A stretch of DNA of 34,632 nt from Methanobacteriota archaeon (GTDB lineage Archaea; Thermoplasmatota; Poseidoniia; Poseidoniales; Poseidoniaceae), in contig JAAZUV010000002.1 of assembly GCA_018623995.1 (NCBI GenBank), forward strand, positions 1 to 34,632, written 5' to 3'. The translations under genes were made by a program, and so were the position numbers. The notes below the pieces were generated by a model. The model made no database searches, was not told where the DNA came from, and saw only the letters and a list, made by a program, of their open reading frames with translations. Positions 15,647 to 22,788 of this stretch are shown in pieces. Position 1 is the stretch's first letter, and every line of letters begins with the position of its first letter.

Positions 15647-17758
15647 ATGATGCTACACGCAACGAAAAAACCGATACTGCTAGCCCTATTGATTGTTCTT
15701 GGATCCATTGCCGGATGCATTGGGAACGATGAAGAAAAAACTGAACTGGAGACCTTGACCGTCGCATTTGAAGTCAAAGATGATTACACGAATGTCGATG
15801 AGAACCCTCAGAAGTTCGCCGACTACCTTGCGAATGAACTCAACATGAATGTTGAACTCTACCCAATCGATTCAGAGGGCGCGATTCTCGAAGCTCTTCG
15901 GTTTGGAAATGCTGACATCGCTTTCATGGATGGTGCAGCCGCATGGGTAGGTTGGCAACAATACGGTCTCGATGCATTAGCAGCAGACCAAAAGTCCGAC
16001 GGACGCACATATTACAACGCACATGCGGTCGTTTTGAAGGATTCAGAAATGGCTATTGCTCACCTTGATGGTGATGATTCAACAGACCCGTTTGCTCTCC
16101 TTGCTGGAAAGACGTCGTGTCACACTGGGTGGCTAAAGTCAGCAGGCATGCTTCTACCAATGGGCTTCCTCATTGGTAACGGATACGCGAATGTTATCGG
16201 CGATCCAAACGACATCGAATCGTTGCGAAGCACAGTCTTGAATTTCTTCAGCGAAGACTCGAGCATCCCTGATTCGGGAACTCCCTATTACTCGTACTCA
16301 GGGGCCGTAAAGTGTCTGACTGAGGGTGCAGGAGATGTCGCGTTCGCCAAGGATTCGACCATTTCATCCTACTGTGGCAACACTGATGCTGCAGAAAACG
16401 AAGAATGGTGTCTCCCTGAAGATGATTACGTGCTCCTACCATCCTACGGTGCTGCTCCATCTCACCCTGTGATGTACAACCCTGAACTGCTCGATGCTGA
16501 GCTCATTACATCCATTCAGGATGCGCTTGTTGGAATGAAGGATTCTGAGGAAGGGCAATCTGTGTTGACCAATGTGTTGAACACGCCATCGATTGTAAAG
16601 ACAACAGCTCAGGAGCACCTTTCTTCCTACGGGAACCTTGTCAAAGATTTGCCAGGTATTCAATCCTATTTCGGTGATAAATTCGGCATTTCAGACACCG
16701 TTAGCCCAACAGTTTCAAACATTCGAATTGCCTTTGAAATCAAAGAGGATTACACGGATGTTGATTTGAACCCACAACTATTGGCTGATTACATCGCTGA
16801 AGAAACAGGCGTGGAGGTCACACTCTATCCAGTTTCATCCGAAGGAGCCATCATCGAAGCACTACGGTTTGGCCATGCTGACATCGCCTTCATGGATGGA
16901 GGATCTGCTTGGATGGGCTGGAAAGAGTACGGTCTTGCAGCAATGGCTGCCGACATGAAGTCCGATGGCCGAACCTACTACGATGCACATGCAGTCGTTC
17001 TCAATGGTTCAGACATGGCCAATGCATACCTCGATGGCGACGATTCGACAGATCCGTTCGCACTTCTCGAAGGTAAGACCTCCTGCCATACAGGATGGTT
17101 GAAGTCTGCCGGAATGCTCTTGCCGATGGGTTACCTGATTTCTGAAGGATACGCTCCTGTTGTGGGGTCAGAGGATGACATTGAATCATTGCGTTCAACC
17201 ATCTATTCCTACTTCAATGAGGATGCGAGCATTCCTGATTCAGGAACGCCATATGCATCGTACTCTGGTGCAGTCCGCTGCTTGTCCGAGGGAGTCGGTG
17301 ATGTGGCCTTTGTCAAGGATTCAACCATCGCAAGTTACTGTGGTAACGAAGATGCCGCAGAGAATGAGGATTGGTGTCTGGATGAGGACGAATACATTCT
17401 TCTTCCTTCCTACGGGTCTGCACCATCACATCCTGTCATGTACAATCCTGACCGTGTAGATATACAAACAAGAACTGCGATTTTGAATGCTCTGCTCTCA
17501 ATGAACGATGAGATGTACGTCGAAAACTATCAGATGGGTGGTCAGACGTACACGGGATGTTACAACATGAACTCGCACGCTGTCGATTCTGACCAACCAA
17601 AGAATGAGTGTGGAGATCAAATCCTCTCAAACATTCTGAACACGCCTGGTATTGTTGAAGTGAACACGCAAGAGCACATGGGAATCTATGGAGATCTCAT
17701 CGGCTCGATTCCTGGAATCACCACGTATTTTGATACAAAGTATGAGATTCAGGAATAG
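15647..17758 (+). CDS. Bilobal transferrin-like substrate-binding lipoprotein of an ABC importer (PhnD-clan fold)
   Basis: 703 residues. The signal peptide ends in a lipobox LGSIAGC with Cys24 as lipid anchor. Two homologous lobes follow (about 37-345 and 359-695) in the type 2 periplasmic-binding fold shared by PhnD and transferrins. Each lobe carries the transferrin metal ligands in order. Lobe 1 has Asp95 (FMDG), Tyr122/123 (RTYY), Tyr217 (SYSGA) and His273 (PSH); lobe 2 has Asp417, Tyr444/445, Tyr539 and His595. The carbonate-binding Thr-x3-Arg is Thr160/Lys164 and Thr482/Lys486 in GKTSCHTGWLKSAG, close to GKKSCHTG.(G/D)RTAG of transferrins. Cys158/Cys223 and Cys480/Cys545 match the position of the conserved Cys115-Cys198 disulphide of lactoferrin. 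GDVAF also follows the second Tyr motif. A routine label would be phosphonate-binding PhnD, but the ligand set points to ferric iron with a bound anion (inference). GGAG precedes the start. Downstream genes encode its ATPase and permease. Confidence 0.88.
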   Translation: MMLHATKKPILLALLIVLGSIAGCIGNDEEKTELETLTVAFEVKDDYTNVDENPQKFADYLANELNMNVELYPIDSEGAILEALRFGNADIAFMDGAAAWVGWQQYGLDALAADQKSDGRTYYNAHAVVLKDSEMAIAHLDGDDSTDPFALLAGKTSCHTGWLKSAGMLLPMGFLIGNGYANVIGDPNDIESLRSTVLNFFSEDSSIPDSGTPYYSYSGAVKCLTEGAGDVAFAKDSTISSYCGNTDAAENEEWCLPEDDYVLLPSYGAAPSHPVMYNPELLDAELITSIQDALVGMKDSEEGQSVLTNVLNTPSIVKTTAQEHLSSYGNLVKDLPGIQSYFGDKFGISDTVSPTVSNIRIAFEIKEDYTDVDLNPQLLADYIAEETGVEVTLYPVSSEGAIIEALRFGHADIAFMDGGSAWMGWKEYGLAAMAADMKSDGRTYYDAHAVVLNGSDMANAYLDGDDSTDPFALLEGKTSCHTGWLKSAGMLLPMGYLISEGYAPVVGSEDDIESLRSTIYSYFNEDASIPDSGTPYASYSGAVRCLSEGVGDVAFVKDSTIASYCGNEDAAENEDWCLDEDEYILLPSYGSAPSHPVMYNPDRVDIQTRTAILNALLSMNDEMYVENYQMGGQTYTGCYNMNSHAVDSDQPKNECGDQILSNILNTPGIVEVNTQEHMGIYGDLIGSIPGITTYFDTKYEIQE
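15755..17431 (+). repeat. Internal tandem duplication giving the two lobes
   Basis: Residues 37-273 (bases 15755-16465) correspond to 359-595 (bases 16721-17431) at an offset of 322 residues at every ligand position, so I see no net indel over this stretch. By eye, 73 of 89 residues are identical between 85-173 and 407-495, the cleft-forming part. Confidence 0.9.
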
Positions 17759-17814
17759 TGCTGCTTCCACTGAATTGAAAAATGGAACCACTTCGGATAA
17801 ACTGGGGTGGCTAC

Positions 17815-18528
17815 ATGGAACAGGATACGCCGCTCCTCGTTTTGGAAAACTTGAGTATTGGCTACAACGCTGTACTCGCCTCCGGAATCAGTGCCAGTAT
17901 CCATGCAGGAGAAGTTATTGCAGTCCTTGGTCCTTCAGGCATTGGTAAGACGACTCTTGTACGAACAATTGCTGGTTTGGTGGAACCGATCGACGGTAGA
18001 GTCGAATTGCTTGTTGACAAACGGGGAGGCTTGGGGTACATCCCACAAAAGCTCGGTTTGGTGCGACACGCAAGTGTGTATCATAATGTCAACCTAGGAG
18101 CACGAGCGAGCCTCCCCGTGCTCAAAGGGGGATCGGACGAGAGGAAAAAGAGGGTCAACTCAGCACTTTCTGCACTTGGTATTGAAGAAAAGACAACTGA
18201 GCCAGTACGTCGCCTCTCGGGGGGTCAACTCCGGAGAGTCGCAACGGCTCGTGCCCTTGCACAGCGACCAAGTTTACTTCTAGCAGATGAGTTTCTGAGC
18301 GAGTTAGATCACAATACAGTTGATGTCGTCATCGCAGCAGTGAAAGAGTTGCTCGATGCTGGCACTTCGATCATTATGGTTGAGCACCATGAAGAAAACG
18401 TGACTTTACTCGCAACTCGAGTTTGGATAATTGAAGGCGAGAAACTCTACGATTTCTCGATTGATGAGTGGAAATCAAACAATTCTCCTGTCCAGGTTGG
18501 TCTCTCCCCAGGAGGTGAGGAAGAATGA
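17815..18528 (+). CDS. phnC: ABC importer ATP-binding protein, PhnC-like
   Basis: 237 residues from ATG 17815, preceded by GGGGTGG at 17804-17810; an in-frame ATG at 17782 would add 11 residues. Walker A GPSGIGKTT (39-47), Q-loop YIPQKLGLV, signature LSGGQLRRV, Walker B SLLLADE and switch-histidine region MVEHHEE are intact. It is the cytoplasmic motor for the PhnE-like permease, whose start overlaps its stop (ATGA). The symbol names the closest family only: if the binding protein carries ferric iron, this would be an iron-importer ATPase. Confidence 0.88.
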   Translation: MEQDTPLLVLENLSIGYNAVLASGISASIHAGEVIAVLGPSGIGKTTLVRTIAGLVEPIDGRVELLVDKRGGLGYIPQKLGLVRHASVYHNVNLGARASLPVLKGGSDERKKRVNSALSALGIEEKTTEPVRRLSGGQLRRVATARALAQRPSLLLADEFLSELDHNTVDVVIAAVKELLDAGTSIIMVEHHEENVTLLATRVWIIEGEKLYDFSIDEWKSNNSPVQVGLSPGGEEE

Positions 18529-19403
18529 GAAAATCGTTTATCCTCGCTATCCTCGTTCTTCTGTATTTGTCGTGTATAACACTCTACAATTTGGTTGATG
18601 ACTGGGGTAGACTAGAGGGTGGATGGGAGAACCTCACCATATTCGTTACCGAGAGCATGTGGCCCCCTAACTGGTCTGTTCTTGAGGCACAATCCTACCC
18701 TGTGTGTGAAAAAGACATAGAATTTTTCTGTTCTGTTGGCTATCTTGGAATGGTTGAGACAATAAAAATCGCCTTCGTATCAACGATCCTTGGATTCATT
18801 GGAGCCCTTTGCTTGTCATCCTTTGCTGCTCGAAACCTCATGCCCATGTACATCGCTTTACCGTGCCGACTCATCCTTGCAGCAACCCGAAGTCTTCCAT
18901 CGCTTATTTGGGCAATTCTATTCGTCATCGTCATCGGTTTTGGACCACTCGCTGGTGTCCTTGCAATGACCTTCTACACAATTGGGTACCTAGGCAAGTT
19001 GCAATATGAGACCTTTGAGGGAATGCCAAGCGATGCCTTGGAAGTGAGTAAAGCAATGGGGCTCTCACACGCAACAACGTTCACTTCGGTTGTGATCCCA
19101 GAAACAGGGAATCATCTTCTCAGCCAATTGATGTTCATGTTCGAATACAATGTACGGCACGGAACAGTCATCGGAATTGTAGGAGCTGGTGGCATCGGCT
19201 ATTACATCAATACATACATGAAATTCTTGCAATATGACAAGGTTTTAGCCCTCTTAATCATCATATTCGTGGTAGTTGTTGTTATTGACTTAATGTCATT
19301 GATGGTTCGTTCCTTCGTTACCGATGAAGGTGACGTGCGCCGCCCAACATGGTTGAAGGCTATGATCAAATTGTATCGGAGTCGAAACTCCTCATCGCAA
19401 TAA
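18525..19403 (+). CDS. phnE: ABC importer permease, PhnE-like
   Basis: 292 residues. A first membrane helix (about 4-21) is followed by an extracytoplasmic segment of about 55 residues with two cysteines (YPVCEKDIEFFC), then about five further helices. The ABC-coupling EAA-type loop is present (YETFEGMPSDALEVSKAMGL), and the PhnE hallmark NVR..TV(I)GIVGAGGIGYYI is near residue 205. The last helix ends VVVVVIDLMSLMVR. One permease gene implies a homodimer, as for PhnE. Four-base overlap with the ATPase gene shows coupling. Family is clear, substrate is not: the operators and binding protein argue for a metal rather than a phosphonate. Its stop faces the stop of a small minus-strand gene with a 4-base gap. 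Confidence 0.9.
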   Translation: MRKSFILAILVLLYLSCITLYNLVDDWGRLEGGWENLTIFVTESMWPPNWSVLEAQSYPVCEKDIEFFCSVGYLGMVETIKIAFVSTILGFIGALCLSSFAARNLMPMYIALPCRLILAATRSLPSLIWAILFVIVIGFGPLAGVLAMTFYTIGYLGKLQYETFEGMPSDALEVSKAMGLSHATTFTSVVIPETGNHLLSQLMFMFEYNVRHGTVIGIVGAGGIGYYINTYMKFLQYDKVLALLIIIFVVVVVIDLMSLMVRSFVTDEGDVRRPTWLKAMIKLYRSRNSSSQ

Positions 19404-19407
19404 TCGC

Positions 19408-19659
19408 TCAATCTGCAGCGATGTGCAATGCACCGTTCTTGTAAAACACTTGAATTCGTTGAGGCACCTTTCGGGTTAATGCTGCAACTGCCTCATAGAT
19501 GGCTTCCTCTTCAACGTAGAATTGCTTTGCCGCCTTTTGTGTCGACCAAGGTTCAACATGGAAGTTGTTTTCGCACAACCACTCGAGGAGACCTGCTTCA
19601 AAGTCTGTCAAATCAGAAGAGTTGTCATCTGCCATGCTTGGAGGATACCATCCCTCCAT
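19408..19659 (-). CDS. Small unrecognised protein (83 residues), possible winged-helix fold
   Basis: Starts at ATG 19659 (15 bases after gpsA) or at an internal ATG at 19635. After about 15 acidic residues comes FEAGLLEWLCENNF, WSTQKAAKQFYVEEEAIYEAVAALTRKVP and RIQVFYKNGALHIAAD: helix-helix-helix followed by two strands, the order of a small winged-helix domain. No family is recognised. It probably shares a transcript with gpsA. Confidence 0.6.
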   Translation of the reverse strand: MEGWYPPSMADDNSSDLTDFEAGLLEWLCENNFHVEPWSTQKAAKQFYVEEEAIYEAVAALTRKVPQRIQVFYKNGALHIAAD

Positions 19660-19674
19660 ATGAGGAAATCGGCC

Positions 19675-20673
19675 CTATCCCAAGAGAACCATTCGTCGGC
19701 AACACTCTTCTGCTTCAATATCACCATCGAGGAGCGTATTGAGTGCTTTTGTAAACGGAATTTCAATGCCTTGGTCGATGGCTCGATCACGGAACATGCG
19801 TGCTGCACGAACACCCTCTGCAACCATGGTCATTTCTTCGAGCGCTTCTTCCAATGTCTTTCCTGTTCCAAGTTTCTCACCCATGGACCTGTTTCGTCCA
19901 AATGGAGACGTAGAGGTCACGTATAGGTCACCCAATCCAGCCGGACCAAAGGCTACCTCTGCCCTTGCACCTAGGAGTGGTAAGAGAATGCATCCTTCCT
20001 TGAAGCCTGCACTGAAAATAGCGGCTTTTAGGTTGTCTCCACCAAGTGTTCCGATGGTCTTCAATCCGTCAACAAGGCCGCATGCAAGGGCAACGACGTT
20101 CTTGAACGCACCCCAGAGCTCCGCACCTTCAGGGTCGGAAGCGGCGTGCAAAAGCAATGTAGGTGTGGAGAGCGTCTCTGCAAGTCGTTCAGCAACAGAG
20201 AGGTCCTCAGACGCCACCAAGGCTGTTGTCATTACACCTCCGGCTGCTTCTGGAGCGATGGTCGGACCGGTGAGTACCGCCAACGGATTTGAGCAATTTG
20301 CATTCTTCAAAGCCTCATGAATTGCTTGAGAAATCAACCGCTTTCCTGGAGCCAGTCCCTTCGCCAAATCGAGCAAGACGTGTCCAGGACGCAAGAACGG
20401 AATGATATCATCTACAACGTTGAGAATGACCGATGAAGGAATGGCAAGCACAACGATTTCAACACCATCAAGCGCTTCTTCAAGATGCATCGTCGCCTCC
20501 AATCCTTCAACAGATTGTTGAGGCAAATACTTGCGATTGATCCCATCCATGGTGATCGATTCATACACTTCTTGCTCAATGGTCCAACCTTTGACATGGT
20601 GACCTTCAAGCAGCCAAAGACGAGCAATAGCTGTCCCCCAATTTCCCAAACCCAACACCGCAATGTGTGCCAT
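19675..20673 (-). CDS. gpsA: NAD(P)-dependent glycerol-3-phosphate dehydrogenase (bacterial type)
   Basis: 332 residues from the ATG giving MAHIAVLGLGNWGTA; an in-frame ATG 36 bases upstream would add 12 unconserved residues. It reduces dihydroxyacetone phosphate to sn-glycerol 3-phosphate in the cytosol. The dinucleotide motif is GLGNWG (8-13); the family signature G(A)FKNVVALACGLVDGL...G.N..AA near residue 190 includes the catalytic lysine, followed by GLGDLYVTSTS. The length is normal for GpsA. It is preceded on the same strand by the endonuclease IV-like gene. This is the bacterial/eukaryotic stereochemical route, not the archaeal glycerol-1-phosphate one. Confidence 0.95.
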   Translation of the reverse strand: MAHIAVLGLGNWGTAIARLWLLEGHHVKGWTIEQEVYESITMDGINRKYLPQQSVEGLEATMHLEEALDGVEIVVLAIPSSVILNVVDDIIPFLRPGHVLLDLAKGLAPGKRLISQAIHEALKNANCSNPLAVLTGPTIAPEAAGGVMTTALVASEDLSVAERLAETLSTPTLLLHAASDPEGAELWGAFKNVVALACGLVDGLKTIGTLGGDNLKAAIFSAGFKEGCILLPLLGARAEVAFGPAGLGDLYVTSTSPFGRNRSMGEKLGTGKTLEEALEEMTMVAEGVRAARMFRDRAIDQGIEIPFTKALNTLLDGDIEAEECCRRMVLLG

Positions 20674-20763
20674 GACTAGGGACTTCGAACTCTTTGTCCT
20701 TATGTGCATTCCCTCTACGAGAGCCTGAAAGGCACAATTTCTGAGAAAATTTGGTTCACCGAA

Positions 20764-21915
20764 TCAGAACAAGTCGTCATCGTCTTCCTCATCGAATGAG
20801 AAGACATCCTCTTCTTCTTTCTTCTTGGAAGCAGCGGCTTTCTTCTTTGGCTTCTTTTCTTCCTTGACTGGTTCAGGTTCTGGTTTCGCCTCTTCAACGG
20901 GCTTTTCTTTGCCACCTTGAGTTCGAAGTTTCGCCATTTCCTCCTCGCGACGCTGGAGGTCCTCGACCGATGTACCCGTTTGTGCAGCGAGTGCACGACG
21001 GCGGTCTTCTCGGGCTTTTCGCTCAAGTTGCTTGTGCTTTGATTTGTCGATGTTTTGCAACATGTACATAGCATCGTGTTCCAGCAATGGAGAGTCTGAA
21101 ATCAGGGTAATGTCCAACCAACCACCGTCTTCGACGATGAATTCTGCAAGAGGTTCGAAGTTCAAATCGGACTTCTTGATTTGTGTGTAATGCATAGCAT
21201 TGCCAGTTCGGTGCTCAACGCCTGAGAAATGGCAATAGAATTCCTTGGTTCCGATCGACTCACGAACCATATCGAACAATTCGCCATAATCTTCGGACGT
21301 CTTCATTCGACCATGACCACGAGCGTGGATGTGGGCAATGTTGAGGACGGGAATGGTTCCTTCAACGTGGTTCACAACTTCGATGACTTCTTCCAGACTT
21401 CCCCACAGTTCTTGGCGACCCGATGTCTCGATACCAATCTTGGATGGTGTTCCGTCCTTGATCCATGGGAAGACTGGGAACTCATCCTCGTCGTCATGCC
21501 AGATGTCGTGAACACGCTCAACAATGCTGGAGAAGATGTTCGCAACCTGCTCATTGGCAGCCGTGCCTCGTCCGAAGTCTCCGTAGTGACCTGTGTGGAG
21601 GGTGATATGGCGTGCGTTGATGGTTCGCGCTGCTTGCAATGTTGCCTCGATCTTTGCAAGCGATCGTCCACGCTCGACACGATTCCCGAGAAGTTCGGAA
21701 TAGTACGGTCCATGGATGTTCATTTCGAAATCAGCCTTGTTGGCTAAGACACCGGCTTGCCAATATTGTTCGAAGTGTTGTGGTTGAATCAATCGAACCG
21801 TTTGAGCTTCCATCGTCTCGAGTCCGAGAGCAATAATATCGTCCATTCCTTCGACGATTGTTCGTCCTTTACAGGACAAAGGTACGCCTGCAGGACCAAG
21901 TTTCACACCCATCAT
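20764..21915 (-). CDS. Endonuclease IV-like TIM-barrel protein with charged Lys/Glu tail
   Basis: 383 residues from ATG 21915, with GGGGGTGG just upstream (an ATG three bases on is equally possible; TTG 21939 less so). The N-terminal 300 residues match the AP-endonuclease family 2/xylose isomerase-like barrel, in the archaeal form that begins GVKLGPAGVPLSCKGRT. Metal-site motifs appear in order: NIHGPYY, LHTGHYG, IETSG, IAHIHARGHG, CHFSGVEH and DSPLLEHDA. At the position where endonuclease IV has a metal-binding Asp (VIDFAH in relatives) this protein has VLNIAH. After residue 300 an Arg/Lys/Glu coiled-coil-like segment leads to a Lys-rich then Asp/Glu-rich tail (KKKAAASKKKEEEDVFSFDE). Expected role is abasic-site DNA repair, though the Asn change and tail leave room for another role. 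Confidence 0.82.
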   Translation of the reverse strand: MMGVKLGPAGVPLSCKGRTIVEGMDDIIALGLETMEAQTVRLIQPQHFEQYWQAGVLANKADFEMNIHGPYYSELLGNRVERGRSLAKIEATLQAARTINARHITLHTGHYGDFGRGTAANEQVANIFSSIVERVHDIWHDDEDEFPVFPWIKDGTPSKIGIETSGRQELWGSLEEVIEVVNHVEGTIPVLNIAHIHARGHGRMKTSEDYGELFDMVRESIGTKEFYCHFSGVEHRTGNAMHYTQIKKSDLNFEPLAEFIVEDGGWLDITLISDSPLLEHDAMYMLQNIDKSKHKQLERKAREDRRRALAAQTGTSVEDLQRREEEMAKLRTQGGKEKPVEEAKPEPEPVKEEKKPKKKAAASKKKEEEDVFSFDEEDDDDLF

Positions 21916-21986
21916 TCCACCCCCGCGAATACAAGCCAAGCCGTTCCCTACATTAACCCCTTTCCGTCACCCGTTTGCCGGAAATC

Positions 21987-22001
21987 TGTACATAATGTAC
22001 A
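21987..22001 (+). promoter_or_regulatory. Palindrome upstream of ribB, candidate operator
   Basis: TGTACA-taa-TGTACA, two palindromic hexamers with a 3-base centre, in the divergent gap between the endonuclease gene and ribB, 38 bases before the ribB start. It also contains an AT-rich CATAATGTACAATA that could act as TATA element. A riboflavin regulator such as RbkR is one possible ligand, unproven. Confidence 0.4.
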
Positions 22002-22039
22002 ATACGACGGTTCATGAAGGTGAAACGAAACGACAGCCT

Positions 22040-22747
22040 ATGTCGGAAATTGTCGAAGCAGCTATTGCTGCATTCCGTCAAGGCAATCCAGTTTGCCTGT
22101 TTGATTCGGATAAGCGTGAAGGCGAAACCGACCTTCTCTTCCCTGCAGCATTTGCACAGCCTGCAACGATGCGACAACTCCGTCAAGATTGTGGAGGGCT
22201 TCTCTTTTTGGCCATTGGACACGATGTCGGCCAAGCCTTCGGGTTGCCATTTTTGCAGGATTTGCACACACACGATGCTCTGACTGCAGAATATCCCGTC
22301 TTGGCTGAATTGAAGACGAACGACCTGCGGTACGATGCTCGGTCGGCATTTACGCTCTCATTGAATCACCGGGATACCTACACAGGCATAACCGATCATG
22401 ACCGAGCACTCACAACCCGTCGTTTTGCAGAACTCACTGCGACCGTATTCGACGATGAACTCAGCGAGGCTGAGGCGCAGCGACGGATGGGTGCAGAATT
22501 CCGAACACCTGGGCACATCCCTGTTTGCCGTGAATCAGAAGGTGGTCTCCTGACACGTCAAGGTCATACTGAACTCGCAGTCGGCATCGCTCGTCTCGCT
22601 GGATTGACACCTGTTGTCATCGGTGCGGAAATGTTGCAGCCCGATGGAGACGGAGCTCTCTCTGTAGCAGATGCTCGAACCTGGGCAGCAGAGCGTGGAA
22701 TTCCATTCTTGGAAGGTGCGGAAGTCATTGCAGCATTGCATGGGTAA
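22040..22747 (+). CDS. ribB: 3,4-dihydroxy-2-butanone 4-phosphate synthase
   Basis: 235 residues. ATG 22040 (MSEIVEAAIAAFRQG) fits the archaeal family start; an in-frame ATG at 21995 would overlap the upstream palindrome and add 15 unconserved residues. It turns ribulose 5-phosphate into the four-carbon riboflavin precursor plus formate. The metal/substrate loop is DSDKREGETDLLF near residues 24-36; the second signature includes RTPGHIPVCRESEGGLLTRQ, then GHTELAV. No GTP cyclohydrolase II domain is attached, as usual for archaea. First gene of the rib cluster. Confidence 0.93.
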   Translation: MSEIVEAAIAAFRQGNPVCLFDSDKREGETDLLFPAAFAQPATMRQLRQDCGGLLFLAIGHDVGQAFGLPFLQDLHTHDALTAEYPVLAELKTNDLRYDARSAFTLSLNHRDTYTGITDHDRALTTRRFAELTATVFDDELSEAEAQRRMGAEFRTPGHIPVCRESEGGLLTRQGHTELAVGIARLAGLTPVVIGAEMLQPDGDGALSVADARTWAAERGIPFLEGAEVIAALHG

Positions 22748-22788
22748 TCTCAAGAACATGATTCCTCTGCTCAAAATTGGTGAACACA

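Noticed and set aside
15647..17758. Plain phosphonate-binding protein PhnD
   Set aside because: The fold and operon fit, but the STSG-type phosphonate loop expected after GK is replaced by SCHTG..KSAG in both lobes, and the Asp/Tyr/Tyr/His set and iron-box-like operators fit transferrin better. Kept as the main alternative.
21995..22039. Upstream ATG as the ribB start
   Set aside because: It lies inside the TGTACA palindrome, adds 15 residues not expected in the family, and has no ribosome binding site.
21950..22039. FMN riboswitch before the riboflavin operon
   Set aside because: The gap is too short and lacks the conserved multi-stem RFN sequence; such riboswitches are not typical of archaea.
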